NCBI GenBank assembly: GCA_009929215.1
Contig: SAAX01000016.1
Location: 1 to 45,799 of the forward strand
Direction: 5' to 3'
Origin: Deltaproteobacteria bacterium
GTDB taxonomy: Bacteria > Desulfobacterota > Desulfovibrionia > Desulfovibrionales > Desulfovibrionaceae
Length of the DNA stretch: 45,799 nucleotides
Part shown: one piece after another, positions 1 through 7,588 of the stretch
Layout of the letters: each line of letters opens with the position of its first letter
Numbering within the stretch: position 1 is the stretch's first letter
Notes under the pieces: generated by a model
What the model saw: the letters and a program-made list of their open reading frames with translations, nothing else
What the model was told of the DNA's origin: nothing
The model's database searches: none
Position numbers and translations under genes: made by a program

Positions 1-440
1 TTGAGCGCAGCGTACTCAAGTACGTGAGCATCAAAATCCCGGCGCTGACGCATTCAGGGCGGAAAAGTCGGGTTTGCGTAAATCAGCCTGACAGGCTCTT
101 GCCCCCGGAACAAAGAACAAATTCTTTTGCCTTTCTCCAGCTCTCCCCAACCCAACCACAAGTTGCAAAAACCAACCGCCCCTCAGCCACTCATAGCTTT
201 TCTGCCTTTCAGCGTTCGTGATCAAAAGCTGGTCGTGGAATCGCCTTCCTTAAACTCGCCAGAGCGCAGCGAGGGCGACGGCTGGTGTTGGGCGAATTTG
301 CAAAATACGCATTTTTCGGCCTGAAAAGGAAGCGCCGGGATTTTGAGCGCAGCGTACTCATGTACGTGAGCATCAAAATCCCGGCGCTGACGCATTCAGG
401 GCGGAAAAGACGGGTTGCGTAAATGCGGCTGACAGGCTCT
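1..440. repeat. Two copies of a palindromic intergenic repeat
   Basis: The right half of one copy (about 1-99, cut by the window edge) and a full copy (about 298-440) match nearly base for base at an offset of 342. The full copy is centred on arms AGCGCCGGGATTTTGA (331-346) and its exact complement (373-388), with a smaller CGTAC/GTACG stem (353-357/362-366) inside. The palindrome extends outwards imperfectly to about 298 and 430. The stretch between copies (100-297) shows no gene: the open frames are short, lack ribosome sites and look like no family. This resembles a mobile intergenic repeat of the REP/MITE kind, but the class is not identified. Confidence 0.8.
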
Positions 441-475
441 CCCCGCGCCGCAACGCTCTTACTCTCTTCTTTTCC

Positions 476-1150
476 CTAAATCTTGCTTACACCGTCTTTG
501 TCAGCGTGATTCCCCGGCACAGGCGCCTTTTCCGGCACATCACGCGGCGTAGGCGTCACAGGCGCAGGCTTGGCCGGAGCCGCCGGAGCCTTCTGCATAG
601 CATACTCGCGGGCTGTACTCTCCATCACAGCCTGCCCCACCACCAGCCACTTCTCGCCAACCTTGCGCAACGCAAGCCAGCTGGTCATGCGGGCGGGGGT
701 GGTAACCTGCGCAATGGCCGCACCGTCACCAAGATCAACCACCTTGGCACTCTTGAGGCTTTCAGGAACCCACGGGCAGTCCGGGGTATCAGCCTTGGCA
801 CACTGCGCCACCAGCTCGCCAGTGCTCACGCCGCGCATATACTGCTTTTGCAGCCGGGCCTGCATATCCACAACGCTGCCGAGCAGATCTTCCATACCGC
901 CCAGGCCAAGCAGCCGCCCCATGGAATCAAGGGCGTTGAGCGCCTGATCTTCACGGGTCATATTTTTTATCTGGTTGGTTGCAAAAGGCTTCATGTCCAG
1001 TTGCGCCAAAAAGGCCCCGCCGTCATTCTTGTTCAGGGCATCAGCCACATCGTTCAGGGCCTTCTGCGGGCCAGAGGTAACGCAGGCTGCAACCAGTGCG
1101 CCCAGCAAGACAACCAGCGGCAACAGCAAAGCTCGACGAAACAACTTCAT
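476..1150 (-). CDS. Predicted outer-membrane lipoprotein, unknown function
   Basis: 224 residues. The start ATG at 1150 follows AGAGAGG at good spacing and begins a classical lipoprotein signal, MKLFRRALLLPLVVLLGALVAAC, with the acylated Cys at position 23. The open frame continues far upstream but that part is antisense to rfbF. The mature part has a helical domain of about 170 residues that recalls small DUF4878/NTF2-like lipoproteins (repeated Trp/Lys near a conserved-looking WLVVGQAVM stretch). It ends in a Pro/Ala/Lys-rich tail after residue 190. It diverges from rfbF and has no partner on its own strand. The lipoprotein nature is well supported; no function is claimed. Confidence 0.85.
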   Translation of the reverse strand: MKLFRRALLLPLVVLLGALVAACVTSGPQKALNDVADALNKNDGGAFLAQLDMKPFATNQIKNMTREDQALNALDSMGRLLGLGGMEDLLGSVVDMQARLQKQYMRGVSTGELVAQCAKADTPDCPWVPESLKSAKVVDLGDGAAIAQVTTPARMTSWLALRKVGEKWLVVGQAVMESTAREYAMQKAPAAPAKPAPVTPTPRDVPEKAPVPGNHADKDGVSKI

Positions 1151-1249
1151 AAATACCTCTCTTGCACACAAAGTTCGGGGTTTAACGCCTTGTACGCAGT
1201 CTACGCCGCACAGCGGCAAATGCAAAGTGCCTACCTTGCCGCAACAAGT

Positions 1250-1269
1250 GCCCTGGCGGGGCTTTTTTT
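1250..1269 (+). terminator. Weak terminator-like hairpin upstream of rfbF
   Basis: A short GCCC/GGGC stem (1250-1253/1259-1262) is followed directly by seven T residues. It lies 80 bases before rfbF in the 198-bp divergent region, so it could be an attenuator of the rfb operon. The stem has only four good pairs, so this is a tentative call. Confidence 0.25.
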
Positions 1270-1348
1270 CCTTGCGCCCTTCTGCTACACATGGGCCACA
1301 CGCCGCGAACGGAATATGCCCATGAAACGCGGCGGCAGGAGGCTTATA

Positions 1349-2113
1349 ATGAAAGTCATCATCATGTGCGGCGGCAAGGGTACGCGCCTGCGCGAAGAAA
1401 CCTCGGTCAAGCCCAAACCCATGGTTGAGATCGGTGGTCGGCCCGTGCTCTGGCACATCATGTCCATTTACGCACGCTTTGGTTTCAAGGATTTTATCCT
1501 GCCCCTTGGCTACAAGGGCGAGGTCATCAAGCAGTATTTTCACGACTACAATATCCGCAACACGGATTTTACGGTTGACCTCAAAAGCGGCAACATCACC
1601 ACCTACCCCAATCCCATTGAGGACTGGCGCGTAACCCTGTGCGACACCGGGCAGGAAACGCAAAAAGGTGGCCGCCTCAAGCGCGTGGCCAAGCACATTG
1701 ACACCGACCGTTTCATGGTTACCTACGGCGACGGCGTTGCCGATATCGACCTGAACAAGCTTATAGAATTCCACAAGCAGTCGGGCAGCATGGGCACGTT
1801 TACGGGCGTGCGCATGCCCTCGCGCTTTGGCACGGTGCGCACAGATGCGAGCGGCAAAATTCTTTCGTGGGAAGAAAAGCCCGTGCTGGACGAATTTATC
1901 AACTGCGGATTTTTCGTCTTCAAGCACGAGTTTCTTGACTACCTCACCGAAGACGAAGCCTGCGATCTGGAAAAAGAACCCATGCAGCGGCTGGCGGCAG
2001 AGGGGCAGCTTTCCATGTATCCGCACCCCGGCCAGTGGCAGTGCATGGACACCCTGCGCGACTCCATCAAGCTCAACGAAATGTGGGACGCTGGCAAGGC
2101 ATTCTGGATTTAA
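1349..2113 (+). CDS. rfbF: Glucose-1-phosphate cytidylyltransferase
   Basis: 254 residues, the usual family length. It joins CTP and alpha-D-glucose 1-phosphate to give CDP-glucose and pyrophosphate, the first step to CDP-linked 6-deoxy and 3,6-dideoxy sugars of O-antigens. The N-terminus MKVIIMCGGKGTRL carries the nucleotidyltransferase loop (G8-L14), followed by KPKPMVEIGGRPVLWHIM, the sugar-nucleotide pyrophosphorylase signature. VTYGDGVADID near residue 130 holds the metal-binding Asp. The start at 1349 follows AGGAGG by six bases. An upstream in-frame ATG (1321, and 1318) lacks as good a ribosome site. rfbG follows after a 129-bp gap containing a strong hairpin. Confidence 0.95.
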   Translation: MKVIIMCGGKGTRLREETSVKPKPMVEIGGRPVLWHIMSIYARFGFKDFILPLGYKGEVIKQYFHDYNIRNTDFTVDLKSGNITTYPNPIEDWRVTLCDTGQETQKGGRLKRVAKHIDTDRFMVTYGDGVADIDLNKLIEFHKQSGSMGTFTGVRMPSRFGTVRTDASGKILSWEEKPVLDEFINCGFFVFKHEFLDYLTEDEACDLEKEPMQRLAAEGQLSMYPHPGQWQCMDTLRDSIKLNEMWDAGKAFWI

Positions 2114-2143
2114 CAGGCTGTTTGCCAACAACAAAATCACAAA

Positions 2144-2175
2144 GCTTCGGCTGCGGGCGTGCCCGTGGCCGAAGC
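2144..2175 (+). other. Stem-loop between rfbF and rfbG
   Basis: GCTTCGGC (2144-2151) pairs perfectly with GCCGAAGC (2168-2175), and an inner GGGC/GCCC pair extends the structure. There is no T-tract, so it looks more like an mRNA processing or stabilising hairpin inside the operon than a terminator. Confidence 0.55.
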
Positions 2176-2242
2176 ACGCTTCAACAGCTGCACACTCCCC
2201 TTCCGCGTCAGTCTACGCGCGAAAACACAGTGAGGAACCAAC

Positions 2243-3358
2243 ATGTTTGCCAACGCATATAAAGGACGCCGGGTCTTTGTTACCGGTCACACGGGCTTCA
2301 AGGGCTCTTGGCTTGCGGCATGGCTCACCCAGATGGGCGCTGTGGTCGGCGGTTTTTCAGACTGCGTGCCCACCACCCCCTCGCACTTCGACGCCATGAA
2401 CCTTGGCGCGCACCTCGAGGCCGACATTCGCGGCGACATCCGTGACCGCGAGGCCATGGTCAAGGCCATGCGCCAGTTCCGGCCCGACGTGGTCTTTCAT
2501 CTTGCGGCGCAGGCTCTGGTGCGCAAGTCTTACGAAGACCCCGCCCTGACCTTTGAAGCCAACATGATGGGAACCCTCAATGTTCTTGAGGCCGTGCGCG
2601 CCTGCCCCAACGTGCAGGCCGTGGTCATGATTACCTCTGACAAATGCTACCGCAACGACGAGCTGGTCTGGGGCTATCGCGAAACAGACCACCTTGGCGG
2701 CCACGATCCCTACTCCGCCTCCAAGGGCTGTGCAGAAATCATCGCCCATTCCTACTTTGAAAGCTTTTTCAAAGAAGGCCCCGCCTGCGCCACCGTGCGC
2801 GCGGGCAACGTGATTGGCGGCGGCGACTGGGCGCTCGACCGCATCGTGCCCGACTGCGCGCGTTCGTGGGCAGCGGGTCAGCCGGTGCAGATACGCAGCC
2901 CGTGGGCCACGCGCCCCTGGCAGCTGGTGCTGGAACCGCTCTCTGGCTACCTGTGGCTGGGCGCACGGCTGCTGCTGGGCCTCAACGAGCCCTTCAACCT
3001 GCGCAGCCAGGCCTACAACTTTGGCCCTGCGGCCGACGTCAACAATACCGTGGCCGAAGTGGTGGAAGCTCTGGCCATTCACTGGCCCGGCTTTAGCAGC
3101 GAGATGGACAAAAATGGCCAGGCCGGTATGAAGGAATGCACCCTGCTCAAGCTCTGCTGCGACAAAGCCCTGGCCCACCTCAACTGGAAGGCCACGCTGA
3201 CCTTTGACGAAACCATCCGCTACACGGCCGAATGGTACCACTGCTTCTACAAGGGGCAGGATGGCAAGCAGCCCCCGAGCATGCTCGACTTCACCCTTGG
3301 GCAGATCGCGGCCTACGTCAACGCCGCCGAGCAGCGCAACCAGGCATGGGTAAAGTAA
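2243..3358 (+). CDS. rfbG: CDP-glucose 4,6-dehydratase
   Basis: 371 residues; extended short-chain dehydrogenase. It converts CDP-glucose to CDP-4-keto-6-deoxyglucose with bound NAD+. The Rossmann motif is G15-HTGFK-G21 in VFVTGHTGFKGSWLA, the family hallmark. The YxxxK catalytic pair is DPYSASKG (Y157, K161), and ITSDKCYRN supplies the Thr/Ser of the triad. NVIGGGDWALDRIVPD matches the substrate-binding segment of CDP-glucose dehydratases. A GAGGAA ribosome site precedes ATG 2243. The stop TAA overlaps the next ATG (TAATG), so the cupin gene is translationally coupled. It belongs with rfbF. No rfbH (3-dehydratase) is present, so the final sugar cannot be told. Confidence 0.95.
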   Translation: MFANAYKGRRVFVTGHTGFKGSWLAAWLTQMGAVVGGFSDCVPTTPSHFDAMNLGAHLEADIRGDIRDREAMVKAMRQFRPDVVFHLAAQALVRKSYEDPALTFEANMMGTLNVLEAVRACPNVQAVVMITSDKCYRNDELVWGYRETDHLGGHDPYSASKGCAEIIAHSYFESFFKEGPACATVRAGNVIGGGDWALDRIVPDCARSWAAGQPVQIRSPWATRPWQLVLEPLSGYLWLGARLLLGLNEPFNLRSQAYNFGPAADVNNTVAEVVEALAIHWPGFSSEMDKNGQAGMKECTLLKLCCDKALAHLNWKATLTFDETIRYTAEWYHCFYKGQDGKQPPSMLDFTLGQIAAYVNAAEQRNQAWVK

Positions 3359-3855
3359 TGAATACGGCAGAAACAACTGCACAGGATGTGGGCATTGCTG
3401 GCGCACTGCTGCATCCCCTCAAAATCATTCCCACAGAGGGTGGGCCCGTGATGCACATGCTGCGCCCCGGCTCTCCCCTGTTGCCAGACTTCAGCAAGGG
3501 CTTTGGCGAAATATACTTTTCAGAGGTGCTGCCCGGCCACGTCAAGGCATGGAAGCGCCACACCCGCCAGACCCAGCACTTTGCCGTGCCCTCTGGCCTG
3601 CTGAAAATTGTTATGTACGACGACAGGCCCGATTCTGAAACACGCGGCGTGCTGTGCGAGCTGGCGCTGGGCCGCCCCGAGCACTACGGCCTGCTGCGTA
3701 TTCCCGTAAACGTATGGTACGGCTTTACGGCCATGGGCGATGCCCCGGCGCTTATCTGCAACTGTGCCGACATCCCCCACGACCCGACAGAAGGCCAACG
3801 GCTGCCCGCCAACGATCCTTCTATCCCCTACCAGTGGAGTGAAGGCGGCGCGTGA
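3358..3855 (+). CDS. RmlC-like cupin, probable sugar-nucleotide epimerase
   Basis: 165 residues; cupin of the dTDP-4-dehydrorhamnose 3,5-epimerase superfamily, likely acting on the CDP-4-keto-6-deoxy sugar made by RfbG. Family-like segments are GEIYFSEVLPGHVKAWKRH, FAVPSGLLKIVMYDDRP and LLRIPVNVWYGFTA. Where RmlC enzymes have RGLH, with the catalytic His, this protein reads KAWK (residues 61-64), so the usual base is replaced by Lys. It may use another residue, catalyse a single epimerisation, or act as a binding protein. The start overlaps the rfbG stop (TAATG). An ATG four codons upstream (3346) is possible but would overlap more. A terminator follows. Confidence 0.8.
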   Translation: MNTAETTAQDVGIAGALLHPLKIIPTEGGPVMHMLRPGSPLLPDFSKGFGEIYFSEVLPGHVKAWKRHTRQTQHFAVPSGLLKIVMYDDRPDSETRGVLCELALGRPEHYGLLRIPVNVWYGFTAMGDAPALICNCADIPHDPTEGQRLPANDPSIPYQWSEGGA

Positions 3856-3943
3856 CACACTGCGGCGGTCTGCTGTGCGAGGTGCCAAGGAGCGCAAAAT
3901 AGTGCTCTGCTCAGCAAATACTTTCTGTAAACGATCATAAAAT

Positions 3944-3990
3944 AGGGCATTCCTGCTTGTGGCTCCTGCCACGGATAGGAATGCCCTTTT
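3944..3990 (+). terminator. Rho-independent terminator of the rfb operon
   Basis: The stem AGGGCATTCCT (3944-3954) pairs with AGGAATGCCCT (3977-3987) and is followed by TTTT. It sits between the convergent rfb operon and the alanine symporter gene. Confidence 0.8.
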
Positions 3991-4015
3991 CTCTTGGAGC
4001 AGCACCAAGCCGGGT

Positions 4016-5413
4016 TTAATCGGCTTTTTTTGCCTCCAACTTTATTTCTGACACATCTGCATCATCAAAGTATTTTTTGGTTTCCGCTATGACTATGGGG
4101 CTCAGCACAAGCAATGCCACCAGATTGGGAAAGGCCATGAGGGCGTTGGTAATATCGGCCATATACCAGATGGGTCTGATGGACAGATAGGGAGCAACGG
4201 CTACGCACAAAATATACAGAATTTTGTAGGCCATTACATGTTTTACCCCATTTGTCAGGTATACAACACACCTTTCGCCGTAATAGTTCCATCCAATGAT
4301 CGTTGTGAAAGAAAAAAACATCAGCCCGATAGAGACCACATACATCCCCATGTCGCCAGACATGCCCGCATTAAACGCGGCATTGGAAAGTATACCGCCG
4401 TCAAGCGTAGAACTTTCCAGCAAACCAGACGTAATGATAACCAGCCCAGTCATGGTGCAGATAATGATGGTCGTAAAAAACACACCCGTCATGGAGATCA
4501 GGCCTTGCCGCACACCTGAATTGGACTTGGCTGCAGCTACTACAATCGGAGCGCTGCCGAGTCCTGCTTCGTTGGTGTACACGCCGCGAGCAATACCGGT
4601 ACGCATTGCGGTCATCACAGAGACAATCACAGTGCCCGTAGCACCGCCAGCGACAGCCGAGGGTTCAAACGCGGACTTAACAATCAGGGAAAATGCATCG
4701 GGAAGCGCCGAGGCGTGATTAAGCAGCACATAGGCTGAAGCGGCAACATAAAAGGCCGCCATCAAGGGCACAATAAATTCCGCCACGCTGGAAATTGATT
4801 TGATGCCGCCAATAATAACAGCGGCGGTGGCGATGGTCACAACTGCGCCGACCAGCGGAATGGGCACATTGAAGGCATGGCTGACTGATTCTGTAATCGC
4901 GTTGACCTGCGGAAACGTACCGCACCCCATCAGTGCTGTCACTGCGCCAAAAAATGCAAACAACTTGGCAAGCCATCTCCACTTAATGCCCATGCCCTGC
5001 TCAATATAGTACATGGGGCCGCCAGCCACTTCACCCTTTTCATCGATGGAGCGGTATTTGATGGCCAGCACGCCTTCTGCATATTTTGTGGCCATACCAA
5101 GAATGGCTGAAACCCACATCCAGAACAACGCACCCGGCCCGCCTACACGCAGGGCTGTGGCCACGCCAACGATGCTGCCGGTTCCAATGGTTGCAGCCAG
5201 AGCGGTGCACAACGATGCAAATGCAGACACATCGCCCACACCGTGGCCTTCTTCCTTTTCAAAAATATAGCGGATAGCTTTGGGAAGGTGGATAAACTGT
5301 AAAAACCCTAAGCGGAGCGTATAATACAATCCGGTAATCAAAAGAAGGATCATGGTCGGGGGGCCCCAAACGATTTCCTGGATCTGTTTCAATACATCTA
5401 GCAAATTTCCCAT
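4016..5413 (-). CDS. agcS: Sodium:alanine/glycine symporter (AgcS family)
   Basis: 465 residues, inner membrane, about ten or eleven hydrophobic segments. It couples Na+ entry to uptake of alanine or glycine. Family signatures are ATIGTGSIVGVATAL near residue 75, ALFWMWVSAILGMATKYAEG near 100, and the hallmark NEAGLGSAP at about 281-289. The frame is open 19 codons further upstream. I chose ATG 5413, because the protein then starts in the family manner (MGNLLDVLKQI...) and AAGG/CCAGG lies just before it. It is downstream of ald on the same strand, with a 12-bp inverted repeat in the 198-bp gap. Imported alanine would feed the dehydrogenase. Base composition is lower in GC than the flanking genes. 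Confidence 0.93.
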   Translation of the reverse strand: MGNLLDVLKQIQEIVWGPPTMILLLITGLYYTLRLGFLQFIHLPKAIRYIFEKEEGHGVGDVSAFASLCTALAATIGTGSIVGVATALRVGGPGALFWMWVSAILGMATKYAEGVLAIKYRSIDEKGEVAGGPMYYIEQGMGIKWRWLAKLFAFFGAVTALMGCGTFPQVNAITESVSHAFNVPIPLVGAVVTIATAAVIIGGIKSISSVAEFIVPLMAAFYVAASAYVLLNHASALPDAFSLIVKSAFEPSAVAGGATGTVIVSVMTAMRTGIARGVYTNEAGLGSAPIVVAAAKSNSGVRQGLISMTGVFFTTIIICTMTGLVIITSGLLESSTLDGGILSNAAFNAGMSGDMGMYVVSIGLMFFSFTTIIGWNYYGERCVVYLTNGVKHVMAYKILYILCVAVAPYLSIRPIWYMADITNALMAFPNLVALLVLSPIVIAETKKYFDDADVSEIKLEAKKAD

Positions 5414-5521
5414 ATATACCTGGCCTTTCTTAGAATAAGTGGTGATATCCTTTTTCGCGCCAGAAAACAAATTTCGCTGTTACTCACAGCACTGCCCACG
5501 CATACCTGGCGGTAGTGTCTT

Positions 5522-5565
5522 AAATAGGTGCACCAAGATTGAGGGGATTCTCAGTGCACCTATTT
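5522..5565. repeat. 12-bp inverted repeat between ald and the alanine symporter gene
   Basis: AAATAGGTGCAC (5522-5533) is perfectly complementary to GTGCACCTATTT (5554-5565), with a 20-base loop. Neither strand has a proper T-run after it. It may be an attenuating or processing hairpin in the ald-symporter transcript, or a paired operator, since each arm carries GTGCAC. Confidence 0.6.
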
Positions 5566-5611
5566 GTCACAGCATGCGGCTAGTCCTTATACAAATAAAA
5601 AATATTTTCAG

Positions 5612-6727
5612 CTATTTAACAACCTGCGTGGGGTCTGTGAACGGCAGATTGAAGCCAAGACACACATTTTCGCATGTGCATTTTCCGGCATAAGTGTTTA
5701 CGCCGGAATAGATCACGGGGTTATCCTGGCAGGCCTTTTCAAGACCTTTTGCGGCAATTTGCAGACCGTATTTCTGCGTTGCGTTTGTCAGAGCGATTGT
5801 GGATGTTCTCGGCACTGCGCCGGGCATGTTGCCCACGCAATAATGCACTGCGTTGTCAACAACATATGTAGGATTATCGTGGTAGGTGACCTTGGTCGTC
5901 TCGCAGCAGCCGCCCTGATCAACAGCCACGTCTACAATCAGGCTGTTGGGCCTCATCAGCTTGAGGTATTCACGCTTGATCAGCTTGGGAGCAGCCTTGC
6001 CGGGGATAAGCACGGCACCAACGACCAGGTCGGCGTCCGCAATGGCCTGCTCCAGATTGCCGGGTGTGCTATACAGCGTTCTGATACGCGCGCCGAAGAT
6101 ATCGTCAAGGTAAGCAAGGCGCTCAAGGTTCAAGTCCATCATGGTCACGTCAGCGCCCATTCCCACGGCGACCTTGCAGGCATTGGTGCCGACCACGCCC
6201 GCACCCAGAATCAAGACCTTGGCTTGCGGCGTTCCAGGGACGCCAGAGAGCAGCACTCCCGACCCGCCAAAGGGCTTTTCCAGATACTTTGCCCCTTCCT
6301 GAATGCTAAGACGGCCAGCAATCTGGCTCATGGGAGCCAGCAAGGGCAAGGAGCCATTGGTTTCCATCAGGGTCTCATAGGCAACGCCGTGTATGCCGGA
6401 AGCGAGCATTGCGTCGGTCAGGGGGCGATCAGCAGCAAGGTGAAGGTAGGTATAAAGAATCAAATCTTCGCGAAAATATTGATATTCTTCTTTCAGCGGC
6501 TCTTTGACCTTGATGATCATGTCCGCTCCCTGCCACACTTCTTTTGCAGAAGGCAGGATTTTTGCTCCGGCGGCTTCAAACTCGGCGGTTGTAAACCCAG
6601 ACCCGATGCCGGCACCGTCTTCAATCAACACCTGATGCCCGGCCTGGGTATAGGATCTGACGTTGTCCGGAGTCATGCCCACACGATATTCATTGTTCTT
6701 GATTTCCTTAACGCTACCAACTTTCAT
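5612..6727 (-). CDS. ald: Alanine dehydrogenase
   Basis: 371 residues, close to the usual 370-378. It oxidatively deaminates L-alanine to pyruvate and ammonium with NAD+ (reversible), letting the cell use alanine as carbon and electron donor. It opens MKVGSVKEIKNNEYRVGMTP, the family start. K75 (IIKVKEP) and H96 (YLHLAAD) match the pyruvate-binding Lys and catalytic His. The nucleotide-binding loop is G175-AGVV-G180, with D198 (MMDLN) as the adenosine-ribose acidic residue. GGAGG sits six bases before ATG 6727. It is read away from the RpiR-type regulator, with 860 bp of AT-rich control region between. The symporter follows on the same strand. Confidence 0.96.
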   Translation of the reverse strand: MKVGSVKEIKNNEYRVGMTPDNVRSYTQAGHQVLIEDGAGIGSGFTTAEFEAAGAKILPSAKEVWQGADMIIKVKEPLKEEYQYFREDLILYTYLHLAADRPLTDAMLASGIHGVAYETLMETNGSLPLLAPMSQIAGRLSIQEGAKYLEKPFGGSGVLLSGVPGTPQAKVLILGAGVVGTNACKVAVGMGADVTMMDLNLERLAYLDDIFGARIRTLYSTPGNLEQAIADADLVVGAVLIPGKAAPKLIKREYLKLMRPNSLIVDVAVDQGGCCETTKVTYHDNPTYVVDNAVHYCVGNMPGAVPRTSTIALTNATQKYGLQIAAKGLEKACQDNPVIYSGVNTYAGKCTCENVCLGFNLPFTDPTQVVK

Positions 6728-6857
6728 AAGACCTCCAGTTAACCAATTGTAATAAAAAGTGTTCTGTGGCCGAATTCATACCCACTGCTTCATTTAAAGA
6801 TGCATATCCTCCTTCATTAATCGTATAAAAAAATAAAATTCTTCAGAATTAAGAAAG

Positions 6858-6886
6858 CAAATACATATAGTCTCAGTTTGTGTCAA
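6858..6886 (-). promoter_or_regulatory. Candidate ald promoter
   Basis: On the minus strand TTGACA (6881-6886) is a perfect -35, followed after 17 bases by TATTTG (6858-6863), a weak -10. Transcription would start near 6850, leaving a leader of about 120 bases before ald. Confidence 0.4.
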
Positions 6887-7020
6887 CGTGGTATCAATAT
6901 TTACAGGGGTATTTATTTACTTGGAATTGCTTCTAGTTACACAATATGGTCTAATACCTTTTGGATACCTGCGAGAAAGTATCCTGTTGAAAATTTAGGA
7001 TTCTTGAATCCCAACTGCCA

Positions 7021-7054
7021 AAATAAAAAAACCTCCAAAAAAATATTTTGGAGG
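7021..7054 (-). terminator. Minus-strand intrinsic terminator in the ald upstream region
   Basis: Read on the minus strand, CCTCCAAAA (7054-7046) pairs with TTTTGGAGG (7040-7032) and is followed by a run of T interrupted by one A (7031-7021). It would stop transcripts coming from the regulator side before they reach ald. Confidence 0.65.
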
Positions 7055-7190
7055 AAGAAAAACAAGCTGATTGAAGCGCAACCCAAAGTCTACAGACTTC
7101 CATAACTTACTGTTTTAACATCGCAATAAATATATACCCCCATAAATGGGGCGCCCCCCATGCAAAGGTCAGTGACAAATGGGTTGGGCA

Positions 7191-7222
7191 TAAAAAAAGG
7201 CTTCGTGACAAAAAATCACGAA
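7191..7222 (-). terminator. Second minus-strand terminator-like hairpin
   Basis: TTCGTGA (minus 7222-7216) pairs with TCACGAA (7208-7202) around a 7-base T-rich loop. On the minus strand the stem is followed by GCC and seven T residues. No minus-strand gene upstream explains it. Confidence 0.5.
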
Positions 7223-7588
7223 TCTCAGGGCGGACGGTACGGCGGCAGTTATGCTGTTGGCCTTGCACAAACGTTCAAATAAATCTGCGCATCAGGGTAT
7301 TCAATACACCATTCGTAGCGGCGCGCACCCCCAAATTTCCCTGGCACACTGACAAATGCGCCGCGTGCATCCTGCGCCTCCAAGATGCGCCCCAGAGCAA
7401 AAAATGTCTGTTTTCCGGGCAACCCCACGCACGCCGTTGCCGATAGAATGGTGAGGAATGGTTTTGTAGAACCCCTATAATCCCCATAGCGTCAAGCCGC
7501 CAGCCCCACTGCTTGCCAACAAGCAACGGGGCAAAGACAGCCACTCTGCGCATGGTTCTGCGCGCCACCATTATCCTTGAGGTTAGTC

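Larger units (their letters stand above)
6728..7588. other. Long AT-rich divergent control region (ald / RpiR regulator)
   Basis: No convincing gene lies in these 860 bases. Visible elements are a candidate ald promoter (6858-6886), a perfect Shine-Dalgarno with two tiny reading frames (6776-6814), short palindromes GGATAC/GTATCC (6963-6968/6979-6984) and GGATTCTTGAATCC (6998-7011) that could be operator sites, two minus-strand terminators (7032-7054 and 7202-7222), and a plus-strand TATAAT (7476-7481) about 108 bases before the regulator start. The minus-strand frame at 7275-7571 has no ribosome site and reads as low-complexity shadow sequence. Confidence 0.5.

Noticed and set aside
476-2140. 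Very long minus-strand frame of 554 codons covering the lipoprotein and rfbF
   Set aside because: The part above 1150 is antisense to the clear rfbF gene, has no family resemblance, and the lipoprotein signal and ribosome site fix the start at 1150.
7275-7571. Minus-strand 98-codon frame upstream of the RpiR regulator
   Set aside because: No ribosome site, Trp/Arg-rich shadow-like composition and no family. The terminators downstream are better explained by an RNA or by transcription insulation.
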